Below are positions 6,848-13,461 of a stretch of 13,909 nt of DNA, piece after piece; within the stretch, counting starts at the first letter, position 1, and every line of letters begins with the position of its first letter. Origin of the DNA: Candidatus Freyrarchaeum guaymasense (GTDB lineage: Archaea > Asgardarchaeota > Jordarchaeia > Jordarchaeales > Freyrarchaeaceae); assembly GCA_030587405.1 (NCBI GenBank), contig JAUQZD010000081.1:1-13909 (forward strand), written 5' to 3'. The notes below the pieces were generated by a model. The model ran no database searches and was not told the DNA's origin. It saw only the letters and a program-made list of their open reading frames with translations. The translations under genes were made by a program, and so were the position numbers.

Positions 6848-7348
6848 ATGTTGGGTGGGGTTTTCCGCGTGCTTTTCGTCTGCGACGCTAACACTTTCAG
6901 AAGCCCTCTAGCCGAGTTCATGCTGAAGCGCATGCTGTCGGATAGGGGGGTTGATGGTGTTGAGGTCTACTCTGGGGGTGTCGCCTCCCACGCCAGGGAT
7001 GGGTGCATGATCTCCCAGGACGTGATCCTCATGCTCAGAGAAGAAGGGGTAACAGTCCCTGAGGCTCCCTTCTCAAGGGATCTTAAAAGGCACAGGGAGC
7101 TCCTCAGGGAGGCTGACCTCATCCTTACGATGACGGCTGAACAGAAGAGGAACGTCTTGGACATGGACGACGTCAAGGGGAGAGTTTACACCCTTAAAGA
7201 GTACGTTGGGGAGGAGGGTGACATAGTGGACCCGAGGGAGCTGGGAGAAGAGTACTATCCGAGGTGTAAGGAGGAGATCAAAAGGTGCCTGGAGAAGCTT
7301 GCCGACAAGCTTGCATCCTTAAACTCGCCTAGCCGGGTGATCCCTTGA
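6848..7348 (+). CDS. Low-molecular-weight protein tyrosine phosphatase / ArsC-like phosphatase
   Basis: A 166-residue cytoplasmic phosphatase. The active-site loop is VCDANTFRSP, giving C12-x5-R18-S19; the expected acid is Asp128 in DPRELG, the usual DP motif near the C-terminus. SGG (residues 42-44), MTAEQKRNV (95-103) and the C-terminal helix are at family positions. Compared with the common CxGNxCRSP loop, the Gly is Ala14 and the second Cys is Phe17. Thioredoxin-coupled ArsC enzymes rely on distal Cys residues rather than Cys17, so this mainly argues against a redox switch at the loop. The family removes phosphate from tyrosine or similar aryl or acyl phosphates, or reduces arsenate; I favour phosphatase. 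ATG 6848 is the first start; TTG 6851 is possible. Its stop overlaps the next start by 4 nt, so the two are co-translated. Confidence 0.88.
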   Translation: MLGGVFRVLFVCDANTFRSPLAEFMLKRMLSDRGVDGVEVYSGGVASHARDGCMISQDVILMLREEGVTVPEAPFSRDLKRHRELLREADLILTMTAEQKRNVLDMDDVKGRVYTLKEYVGEEGDIVDPRELGEEYYPRCKEEIKRCLEKLADKLASLNSPSRVIP

Positions 7349-7809
7349 AGCGGAAAGGCGTCATAGCGTTGGCCGTGATATCCGTCCTTTTGGCCTCAGC
7401 CGTAATGCTCTCCCTAACACCGAAAGCCAAAGTAGTTTTCATCCCATACTACACGGTGGACGTAAGGCGGCACTCCTTCAACGTCACCCACAGCACCTAC
7501 TACGACGTTAGCTTCCACCTTGACTCAGGGTGCCAGGTGAACTTCTCCTTCACGGTAAGCTGGTTCCTCAACGTGCTCCTCCTAGACTCGGAAAACTTCG
7601 AAAGCTACAGGAACGGCGAACCCTACCCCTCCATCCTAACCATAGAGGCGACCGACACAAGCATGGTCTACGAGGGAAGCTATAAAGCCGCCAAAACAGA
7701 CACCTACCACCTAGTCTTCGAAAACAGCGTGCTCCCAATAGCAGACTCTGAAGTCAACCTAACAGTTAACCGTACAGTACCCTCCCTCCTACCCATCACA
7801 TACTACTAG
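7345..7809 (+). CDS. Small exported beta-sandwich protein, function unknown
   Basis: A 154-residue protein starting at TTG 7345, overlapping the phosphatase stop as TTGA, with GGTGAT 4 nt upstream. A basic tip (KRK) and hydrophobic core (GVIALAVISVLLASAVMLSL) form a signal peptide or N-terminal anchor, so the rest lies outside the membrane. The outer part has alternating beta pattern and several N-x-S/T sites; VNFSFTVSWFLNVLLLD, FESYRNGEPYPS and TDTYHLVFENS followed by VNLTVNRTV resemble the small archaeal extracellular domains with a 'T-tYylVfdNs' strand, which look like GOLD/emp24-type sandwiches. No catalytic motif is visible. The tight coupling to a cytoplasmic phosphatase is unexplained. 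It ends with TAG at 7807-7809, just before a hairpin. Confidence 0.7.
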   Translation: MKRKGVIALAVISVLLASAVMLSLTPKAKVVFIPYYTVDVRRHSFNVTHSTYYDVSFHLDSGCQVNFSFTVSWFLNVLLLDSENFESYRNGEPYPSILTIEATDTSMVYEGSYKAAKTDTYHLVFENSVLPIADSEVNLTVNRTVPSLLPITYY

Positions 7810-7810
7810 G

Positions 7811-7825
7811 AATCCCAAAGGGATT
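7811..7825. terminator. Perfect hairpin between convergent genes
   Basis: AATCCC-AAA-GGGATT is a perfect 6-bp stem with a 3-nt loop. It starts 2 nt after the stop of the exported protein and touches the stop of the minus-strand peptidase relic. A hairpin here could protect or end transcripts in both directions; no T run follows on plus. Confidence 0.45.
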
Positions 7826-8539
7826 AACGGCGGCAGTAACCTCCCCTTAAACGGTGGGCAAGGTATTTGAGTGCCACGGCGAGCCCGATGGCCATCCCGC
7901 CCTTGCCACCGCGTACACCATCCACCGCTGAGGATGACCCCGTAGTCCACAGCACCCAGTCAAGGCAGCACTGGCCCGGGCGGACACGAGCCACACCCAA
8001 AACCTCACCAGCCCTAACCGGAATGCTCACCTCAACCCTTTCATCAGGATTCAAGCCTCCAACCTGCTCCTTAACCCATCCTGCTAGTCTGAGAGGTGGT
8101 GGAAGTATGTTTCGCACGTGGCGGTGTGGTTGATGTACACCGTTGTAGTCGTCGTAGCTGACGGTTTCACCGTTGACCGTCACTAAACGGCTTATACTCT
8201 GTTCTCGTTATTGCTCCGTCTGCTGGGGCCACCACGTTGTAGGCTTCACTCCCGTCTCGTTCACCAGCACGAAGTATACGTGGTCGCTCGGGAAAGTGTG
8301 CCTTGGAGGGTTAAGGTGGCCTAAGGGTATTATTTCGGAGTAGGCTTCATCCTCCAGCGGGATGTAGGTGAACGTGACCGTCGACCTGCACGGCCACATG
8401 TTAGGCGTGTTAACGCTAAAAGCCCCTAGCTGGTGTTAGCGTCCACCAGCCGCTGCCAGTAGACGCCAAGCAGCAGCCCGGCTAAGATGACGCATAGGAA
8501 CGCTATGCTCCACCTCCGCTTTCTCGGTGCCGCCTTCAA
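7824..8539 (-). pseudogene. M23-like (LytM-type) exported peptidase relic with many frame changes
   Basis: Minus-strand frames in series reconstruct one protein. From TTG 8539: basic tip and membrane helix (WSIAFLCVILAGLLLGVYW), then TAG at 8426-8428. A new frame reads AFSVNTPNMWPC, EAYSEIIPLGHLNPPRHTF, PSDHVYF. A third carries NVVAPADGAITR, a fourth LVTVNGETVSYDDY, a fifth VYINHTATCETYFHHLS, and a sixth LAGWVKEQVGGLNPDERVEV, PVRAGEVLGVARV to the stop at 7824. The blocks IPLG-LNPP-HTFP-DH-YF, V-APADG-I and YFHHLS occur in this order in archaeal and bacterial M23-like exported proteins; the HxH-type block is YFHHLS. At least five frame changes and one stop rule out function. Confidence that this is a decayed gene is high; the M23 label is somewhat less sure because the first motif is not a standard HxxxD. 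Confidence 0.85.
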
Positions 8540-8779
8540 CCGTTAACGCACACTTCCACACTCTCAGCTCTCACACCATTCTCATTAAGTGTTCATCTTT
8601 AATTTCCTTTCCCCTTCAACGAGTTCGTAAGGTTCCTTCTTCCGCTTCCGCCACCCAGCTTGCACCTGAGCTACTCCAGTTGCTGCCCCTAGCTTGCGGT
8701 GGATCGTTTTAAACCGGTTGAAGCCGTTTTCCGTCCGTGAGCGGCATCGTTTCTCTCCCTCCCGCTTTTTAACGTCAAG
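8540..8779. other. Spacer without a supportable gene
   Basis: About 240 nt between the peptidase relic and the ATPase promoter, pyrimidine-rich on plus. Nothing recognisable on either strand; upstream codons in frame with the ATPase lie before its TATA box and are not expected to be transcribed from it. Confidence 0.4.
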
Positions 8780-8787
8780 CTTATATG
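8780..8787 (+). promoter_or_regulatory. TATA box of the AAA ATPase gene
   Basis: CTTATATG follows an AAG-rich BRE-like position and predicts a transcript start near 8808, leaving a short leader to ATG 8820 or 8835. Confidence 0.5.
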
Positions 8788-8810
8788 TGTTGAATGTTTC
8801 TATAATAGCA

Positions 8811-8840
8811 GTTATTATAATGGTGGTTATTATAATGGCT
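8811..8840 (+). repeat. 15-bp tandem duplication across the ATPase start
   Basis: Two adjacent 15-nt units begin with the same 13 nt (GTTATTATAATGG) and differ at the last two positions. Each unit carries an ATG in the ATPase frame (8820 and 8835). Being 5 codons long, gain or loss of a unit would keep the frame but change leader length or add a hydrophobic VIIMV-type tip. Confidence 0.85.
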
Positions 8841-10082
8841 GTTATACATAGGAGGGAGCTGGACCCGGCTCTGAAGGGGTTTAGGTGGCTTCTGATCTAC
8901 GGGAGGAGGAAGACTGGTAAAACTTTCTACGTGAGGGAAAGAGCTGACTACGACAGGTACTTCATAGTTGCAAGGAACAAGGTGCTCATAGACCTTTGTG
9001 AAGGGGAGGAATACACGCAGAGCGAGTTTAGAAGGATGCTCCCCCTCATGGTTAAGGGTGAAAGGGTGGTGGTGGACGAGTTCCACCGCCTAGACGAGCC
9101 AGCTCTCTCAGCCATCCAAGCCCTAAGCGGCGTCGGCCACTTGATCCTGATAACGTCGACGATGCACTACTTCAGGGAGGTTGTCGGCAGGGGCAGCCCC
9201 CTCCTCGGCCTCTTCGAGCTGAGGAAGGTTTCACTTGTTGATCCAAGGGACGCCATAGCCTTCGCCAGGGCACTCGGCTTGAAGGGGAAGGAGATGTTTG
9301 AGGTGGCGTGCATGGTGAGGGAGCCTTGGCTTGCACCCATAGTTGAAAGGTACAGGGAGAAGGCCTACCTCAACGTGAAGGACGAGTTGAGGGTTTACGT
9401 CCCACACCTCACGGGGGAGGTCTTCACCGAGGAGGACGTCGAGTTCACGGCCAGATACTCGGCCATCCTAGGGGCCATAGCTAACGGGAAAACGTACTCC
9501 TCCGAGATTTCAAGCCACCTTTTCTCGAGGGGGCTGATAGGAAAGGACAACCCCGGACTCGTCTCCCAGTACCTGAGAAACCTCGTCCAAATGGGGCTGG
9601 TGAAGGCTACACCGATAGAGGGGAAGAAGAGGAAGACCTTCCAGTACAGGCACGCATCCCCCATCATAGACCTGGCATACTACCTGAATGAGAAGTACGG
9701 GTTCTTCGAAGCGGACATGGACGAGCAGAGAGTTGGGGAGGCCTTCAGCGAAAGGGTTCCAATGTACATGGAGTGGTTCTTCGAAGAGCTCCTCTCAAGG
9801 GAGTTTAACATGCAGCCCGTTAAAATAGCAAGGCCAGACCTTGAAGTGGACGTAGCGTTAAGAGAGCACATGAGGGTGAAGGTCGTGGCGGAGGTGAAGT
9901 GGAAAAGCGTCGTTGACGGAAGGGAGCTGGCCAGGGTTGAAGATAAGCTATCAGCGTTCAAGGATGCGAGGAGGATACTGATCGTTCCAAGCAGGGATGC
10001 GCTCAAAAGGGAGCCTGAGGGCGTCGAAGTATGGGACTGGAAGCTGATATGGGAGAGGGCGGAGGAGGCCGCCTCAACGTAG
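8835..10082 (+). CDS. Archaeal AAA/STAND-type ATPase with winged helix and DUF234-like nuclease-fold C-terminus
   Basis: A 415-residue protein of the archaeal ATPase family common in Thermoproteota. The N-terminus HRRELDPAL is the usual 'NREkEL' entry. Walker A is GRRKTGKT (23-30), Walker B is RVVVDEF (77-83), and LILITST (103-109) fits the sensor strand. A winged helix follows (about 205-275: SAILGAIANGKTYSSEIS, QYLRNLVQMGLV, the standard 'l--L--mGlv' wing). The C-terminal DUF234-like part has VGEAFSE (299-305), then LEVDVAL with D339 and VVAEVKWK with E353-x-K355, matching a D...ExK core of the PD-(D/E)XK fold. Roles proposed for the family are mobile-element maintenance or stress signalling; no function is proven. 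ATG 8835 is preferred because GGTGG lies 8 nt upstream; ATG 8820 would add five residues. It is alone and convergent with the ureohydrolase gene. Confidence 0.92.
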   Translation: MAVIHRRELDPALKGFRWLLIYGRRKTGKTFYVRERADYDRYFIVARNKVLIDLCEGEEYTQSEFRRMLPLMVKGERVVVDEFHRLDEPALSAIQALSGVGHLILITSTMHYFREVVGRGSPLLGLFELRKVSLVDPRDAIAFARALGLKGKEMFEVACMVREPWLAPIVERYREKAYLNVKDELRVYVPHLTGEVFTEEDVEFTARYSAILGAIANGKTYSSEISSHLFSRGLIGKDNPGLVSQYLRNLVQMGLVKATPIEGKKRKTFQYRHASPIIDLAYYLNEKYGFFEADMDEQRVGEAFSERVPMYMEWFFEELLSREFNMQPVKIARPDLEVDVALREHMRVKVVAEVKWKSVVDGRELARVEDKLSAFKDARRILIVPSRDALKREPEGVEVWDWKLIWERAEEAAST

Positions 10083-10092
10083 AAGGGAATCT

Positions 10093-10113
10093 GGTGAAGG
10101 GGAGGGCTTCACC
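10093..10113. terminator. Perfect 7-bp hairpin between convergent genes
   Basis: GGTGAAG and CTTCACC form a perfect stem around the 7-nt loop GGGAGGG, 10 nt after the ATPase stop and about 46 nt after the ureohydrolase stop on the other strand. Position suggests a two-way termination or 3'-end stabilising element; no T run accompanies it. Confidence 0.5.
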
Positions 10114-10159
10114 CTGCCTCGCCACCTCGGTTCGTCGACGGGAAACAGCATCCACGCGT

Positions 10160-11092
10160 TCAGGACGCCTTATCCCTCACCGCCGCCAGGAAGTCTATTA
10201 TTAGCCTTGCAGCAACCTGGGCGGTGACGCCTGCAGGGTCGTACAGCGGGTTCACCTCTACGATGTCGAAGCCAACCACGTTGCCCTTCTCCGGGAGGGC
10301 TGTGAGCATCTCCCTCATCTGAAGGTAGGTGAAGCCTCCAGGCTCAGGGGTTCCCGTCCCGGGAGCAACTGAGGGGTCAAGCGCATCTATGTCTATCGTG
10401 ACGTAAATGTTCTCTGACTCGGGGATCTGCTCCAGCACCCACCTACTCCCATTCCTTATGGCTTCCTCAGCCGTTATTATCCTCGAACCGTACTTAACGG
10501 CCTCCTCAACTATGAACTCGGGGTTCAGCAGCCCCCTTATGCCGATCTGGGTGATCCCCTCAACGTGCCCCAGCTCCGAAATCCTCTTCATGGGGTTCGC
10601 GTGGCAGAGCCTTACCCCCGCAACCTCGTCCATGAAGTCGAGGTGTGTGTCGAAGTGGACGACGCTCAGCCTCCTCCCCTCAAAAGCCCTAACCACGGGG
10701 AACGTGATGGAGTGGTCGCCGCCCAGAACCACCGGGAACACGTCGTGCTTCAGGATCTCCTGAACGTAGAGGGTTACAAGGTTAAGGTTGAACTCGCTTA
10801 GGGTGGGGGCGACGGGGACGTCGCCGTAGTCGACGATCCTGGTTCTGGCAAGCTTGCACCTTCCAAGCTCAACGTCGTAGATCCCCTCCTCAGCCCTGAG
10901 AAAAGGACCGTAAATCTGGGAGGCCTCCCTTATAGCCCTCGGCCCATACCTCGCACCAACCCTGTTGGTAACTCCCTGATCTAGGGGGACGCCGAGAACA
11001 GCCACATCCACACCGTCCAGAGCCCTCGTGTACGGAACCTTGCAAAACGTTACAACACCGACAAAAGGCAGCTCGCCCCCAACACTCACCAT
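10160..11092 (-). CDS. speB: Agmatinase / arginase-family ureohydrolase
   Basis: A 310-residue binuclear manganese hydrolase of the usual length. All metal motifs are intact: GGDHS (H127), FDTHLDF (D148, H150, D152) and TIDIDALDPS (D234, D236), then GTGTPEPGG and the closing FDIVEVNP (E279). The family cleaves a guanidino group to release urea. Agmatinase, giving putrescine for polyamine synthesis, is the likeliest role in archaea, where agmatine comes from a pyruvoyl arginine decarboxylase; that gene is not nearby. Arginase or guanidinobutyrase activity cannot be excluded from sequence. In the substrate loop CHANPMKR stands where agmatinases often have HGTPFRR or similar. ATG 11092 has GGAGGTG only 2 nt away; GTG 11089 gives the 5-nt spacing seen at the transporter gene and may be the true start. 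Confidence 0.93.
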   Translation of the reverse strand: MVSVGGELPFVGVVTFCKVPYTRALDGVDVAVLGVPLDQGVTNRVGARYGPRAIREASQIYGPFLRAEEGIYDVELGRCKLARTRIVDYGDVPVAPTLSEFNLNLVTLYVQEILKHDVFPVVLGGDHSITFPVVRAFEGRRLSVVHFDTHLDFMDEVAGVRLCHANPMKRISELGHVEGITQIGIRGLLNPEFIVEEAVKYGSRIITAEEAIRNGSRWVLEQIPESENIYVTIDIDALDPSVAPGTGTPEPGGFTYLQMREMLTALPEKGNVVGFDIVEVNPLYDPAGVTAQVAARLIIDFLAAVRDKAS

Positions 11093-11144
11093 TCCACCTC
11101 CACCCTAACGTGGGGCAGCAACACAGGTAAACGTGGAGAAACAC

Positions 11145-11152
11145 TTATTAAA
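11145..11152 (-). promoter_or_regulatory. TATA box of the ureohydrolase gene
   Basis: On minus, TTTAATAA predicts a transcript start near 11122 and a leader of about 30 nt containing the GGAGGTG ribosome site. Confidence 0.5.
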
Positions 11153-11511
11153 CCCTTACCCATCAATAGCCCTCCACCCTCACTCAACACTTCAAGCCAT
11201 AGCCAAACCCAACCATCTAAACTCAACCCTAAAAGCGGCACACCCAAGAGCCGCCGAGAAAGAGGTAGCTTCACGTTTCCATCCGTCGGGCTACCGCCCC
11301 AGACCCTCCCTAACATCCCACGATAAGCCAACCACCGGCTGCACGTCCACCCTCAAACCCACCCCTCCCCTGCAGCACCCTCCACGGAAACAAAACACCT
11401 CAACAGCAGCCTTCAAGAAGCCCCGGTTAAAGGGTAACCGTTAGGGTGCGACCGCCCCCTCGGAAGCCGACGGACCCCTCCACAGCGCTCAACCCTTTTC
11501 CAGCCGGCGGC
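11153..11511. other. C-rich spacer between divergent genes
   Basis: About 360 nt, unusually C-rich on plus, with no supportable gene. It holds one perfect hairpin, CGGTTA-AAGGG-TAACCG (11424-11440), whose arms match the half-sites of the CGGTTAACCG palindrome at 6828. I looked for tRNA, SRP RNA and RNase P RNA signatures and saw none. Confidence 0.4.
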
Positions 11512-11523
11512 AAAAGCTTTTAT
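11512..11523 (+). promoter_or_regulatory. BRE/TATA of the MNT-HEPN pair
   Basis: AAAAGCTTTTAT is a textbook archaeal BRE plus TATA. The TATA part is centred about 25 nt before ATG 11545, so the transcript probably starts at or next to the start codon (leaderless mRNA). Confidence 0.7.
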
Positions 11524-11544
11524 CCTTCACCCTCTTACTAATCT

Positions 11545-11874
11545 ATGGGGGTTCTCATGGTTCAACGGAAACCGCTAGTTTTCACTTTCACCAGCGAGTG
11601 GAGTCATGCGGTCAGCGTCTTCGCCTGCGAGCTTAGGGAGGAGCTTGGGGGGGTGGTTGTGGCTGTGGCTGCCTCCCCCGGCGAGGACGTGATGGTCTAC
11701 GACAGTAACGTTCTCGTCGTGCTTAGGGGTGGAGGGCTGGAGGAGAGGTGGAGGGTTCTGGAGGTTGCGAGGAGGGTTGAGGAGAAGTTCAACGGAAAAA
11801 TAGGGATAAACCCCCTCATCGTAACCGAAAAGGAGGGAGAACGCCTTTCCCCATTATTCTCCCAAAGCCGATGA
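11545..11874 (+). CDS. Degenerate MNT-type nucleotidyltransferase protein (partner of HEPN)
   Basis: A 109-residue protein shaped like the minimal nucleotidyltransferases that act as antitoxins to HEPN proteins. A beta strand and glycine/serine turn (VVVAVAASPGEDV, 38-49) lead to YDSNVLVVL (52-60), which aligns with the family's S-D-x-D-L-L-V strand. After it come a helix (LEERWRVLEVARRVEEKF) and INPLIVT, the usual third strand. Against GS-x(8-10)-D-x-D, the two metal-binding acids read N55 and L57 and the GS turn is ASPG, so AMP transfer seems lost. A binding-only antitoxin or scaffold is possible. The gene probably starts leaderless at ATG 11545; ATG 11557 is the alternative. HEPN follows 7 nt after the stop. 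The fold assignment is moderately sure because similarity is by pattern only. Confidence 0.65.
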   Translation: MGVLMVQRKPLVFTFTSEWSHAVSVFACELREELGGVVVAVAASPGEDVMVYDSNVLVVLRGGGLEERWRVLEVARRVEEKFNGKIGINPLIVTEKEGERLSPLFSQSR

Positions 11875-11881
11875 CCTCCTC

Positions 11882-12208
11882 ATGGAGGCTGAAAAAGACA
11901 TCGAAAACGGGTGCTACAATAAAGCAGTCTCAGCCCTCTACTTCTCCCTGAGAATGGTCAGCGAAGACCTACTCCTAGCCCTCCACGCCCCCATACCTAA
12001 AAGGGACGATAAGCTCGCCAATTCGATCGGAAACATCGGGTTCAAGGAGGTGTCACAGGCCCTGAGGAGGCTCTACGACCTGAGGAAAAAAGCCGACTAC
12101 AGCAGGGAGAAGGTGACGGCCAGGGAGGCGATTGTAGCGCTTGAAACGTACAGGGAGGCCAGAAGGAGGCTGGAGGAGGGGAAGCCTGAAGCATGTAAAG
12201 GGAAATAA
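11882..12208 (+). CDS. HEPN-domain protein (UPF0332-like)
   Basis: A 108-residue all-helical protein. CYNKAVSALYFSLRMVSEDLL (11-31) is the characteristic HEPN helix ('yn-AvsalYfa--ma-e-lL'), and LYDLRKKADYS (64-74) matches the 'lyelR-kADY' block of UPF0332 and related archaeal HEPN proteins. The toxin signature R-x4-6-H is missing: no His follows R68, so RNase activity is doubtful. ATG 11882 lacks a ribosome site, but the upstream codons in this frame (KADDLL, from 11864) look like family sequence as well and have no start codon before a TAA at 11822. The protein may therefore be translated by coupling to the MNT stop, or a longer form may once have existed. It is convergent with the CARF-like gene, not in its operon. 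Confidence 0.8.
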   Translation: MEAEKDIENGCYNKAVSALYFSLRMVSEDLLLALHAPIPKRDDKLANSIGNIGFKEVSQALRRLYDLRKKADYSREKVTAREAIVALETYREARRRLEEGKPEACKGK

Positions 12209-12456
12209 TTGAAGTGTAAACGTGGCCGTCGGCTCCCGACCGCAACCCTTACATCACACATATCACGATAATTCCTACGTTAACGCGTGAACTCCTCAAA
12301 ATGCGCCCGAAGAATCCTCCAGGATGGTTCCCACTCCGGATGGAGAAGTCATCCACGAACCCGCCCTCAACAACATACCTCAAGATCAACGCAACCCCAC
12401 CACCAGCTTGAAAAGCCCCTCAAACCTAAAGCATTCCACACCTCCTAGCCGCCACC
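12209..12456. other. C-rich spacer with a weak short open frame
   Basis: Between the convergent HEPN and CARF-like genes. On minus, a frame open from 12419 to the TAA at 12249 reads protein-like in part (LILRYVVEGGFVDDFSIRSG, then NHPGGFF); possible TTG starts lie at 12389 and 12383. No family was recognised. It could be a small gene, an eroded scrap or chance. Confidence 0.25.
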
Positions 12457-13419
12457 CTAAGGGGAGCACTTCTCAACCCTGCCATCATCAAGGCTCACAC
12501 GCCAGAGCACTCCTCTGGCACCAGCCCACCTCCTCCACGCTGCAATGTTAAGCCTCCCGACGTCGACGCCGGCAGCACCCCTCACGTCCTCGTATATCCT
12601 CCTCACCAGCCTATCCCAGTAGTCCAGCATCCAACCCCTCAAAACCCTGCTTCCCTCAACCCTCACCAGCCGGCTGCTCACCAGCTTCGGAATGTAATGC
12701 TTCCCCAGCCCCATCCTCTCCAGCTCCCCCTCAAGCTGGGCGACGTTAACCACCCCACCCTTCAGAAGCCTGCTAATCCTGCTCATCAAGCCTCCAATCT
12801 GAAGCGAGAAGAATGGAAGCTCACACCACCTGCTCAAATCCACCCTCCTGACAGCATCCGCCATCTTCTGGTCGGGGTGGAGCAGGGCGCCCTCCTGGAA
12901 CACGTAGTAGTAGCGTGTCGGGACGGCCGTGAAGCACCCCGACGAGAGGAGGGCGGCGTTGATCTGGTTGCTCCCCCCAACCATGTTAACCCAAACCTCG
13001 TGCGAGGCTAAGGCCATGAAGGTCGGGTAAGCCTTAAAGAAGCAGTCCTCGAAGTCCGTGTGGTCCACCTCTACGAAGTAAAGCTCAGGCCACTCCCTTC
13101 GGGGTAGCTCCAAGTGTGAGAGGAGGCTGGAAAGGTACCTTGCGACAGCCCTAGGGCAGCTATCCGTCCTCGTCCTAAACCACCTGTCCTCATACCTTGC
13201 CTTAACCTTCCCTAATATAACATCCCTGGATGTGAATACGATCACTGCCTCAGGAAGCCCTCCTCCTCCGCCTACACGCCCTGAAAGCTCAAAGAATCTT
13301 CTCGCATCTCGGTCACTTTTTTCCGCAGCCTTAAAGGCAAGGTAAACGTAGCTTAAAGGGACGGTTAAACCTCCCGGCTGAAGGCCAAGCCCGCTAACAT
13401 GGTAAACCACCCGCACCAC
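12457..13419 (-). CDS. CARF-like Rossmann domain protein with C-terminal winged helix
   Basis: A ~320-residue soluble protein. The N-terminal ~180 residues have the plan of a CARF domain, which binds cyclic oligoadenylate made by type III CRISPR complexes: first strand and loop HVSGLGLQPGGLT (7-19), third strand AVIVFTSRD (58-66), helix with CPRAVARYLSSLL, strand LYFVEVD, and the second ligand motif VWVNMVGGSNQINAALL (142-158), the CARF 'N-tGG-n-m-aal' block. RYYYVFQEG ends the fold. Residues ~209-262 look like a winged helix (LMSRISRLLKGGVVNVAQLE, then LVSSRLVRVEGSRVLRGW). This makes a Csa3-like transcription factor possible; a ring nuclease is another option. No HEPN or nuclease motif is seen. 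GTG 13419 is the longest start; GTG 13416 and 13410 are possible. No cas gene or array is in the window. Confidence 0.6.
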   Translation of the reverse strand: MVRVVYHVSGLGLQPGGLTVPLSYVYLAFKAAEKSDRDARRFFELSGRVGGGGGLPEAVIVFTSRDVILGKVKARYEDRWFRTRTDSCPRAVARYLSSLLSHLELPRREWPELYFVEVDHTDFEDCFFKAYPTFMALASHEVWVNMVGGSNQINAALLSSGCFTAVPTRYYYVFQEGALLHPDQKMADAVRRVDLSRWCELPFFSLQIGGLMSRISRLLKGGVVNVAQLEGELERMGLGKHYIPKLVSSRLVRVEGSRVLRGWMLDYWDRLVRRIYEDVRGAAGVDVGRLNIAAWRRWAGARGVLWRVSLDDGRVEKCSP

Positions 13420-13439
13420 CCCACATGGGAAAAATGTAA

Positions 13440-13461
13440 GGAAAATAAGGAAAATAAATAT
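13440..13461 (-). promoter_or_regulatory. A/T-rich promoter of the CARF-like gene with a 9-bp direct repeat
   Basis: On minus, ATATTTAT (13454-13461) predicts a transcript start near 13430 and a very short leader. On plus, GGAAAATAA occurs twice in a row (13440-13448 and 13449-13457), covering the TATA box region and the BRE-proximal side; this could be a regulator site. Confidence 0.5.

Noticed and set aside
7867..8133. Plus-strand open frame opposite the peptidase relic
   Set aside because: The opposite strand carries clear homologous blocks; this frame is a Thr/Pro-rich shadow.
11133..11444. Plus-strand open frame of 103 codons in the C-rich spacer
   Set aside because: Pro/Thr/His-rich translation typical of C-rich non-coding DNA, overlapping the ureohydrolase promoter.
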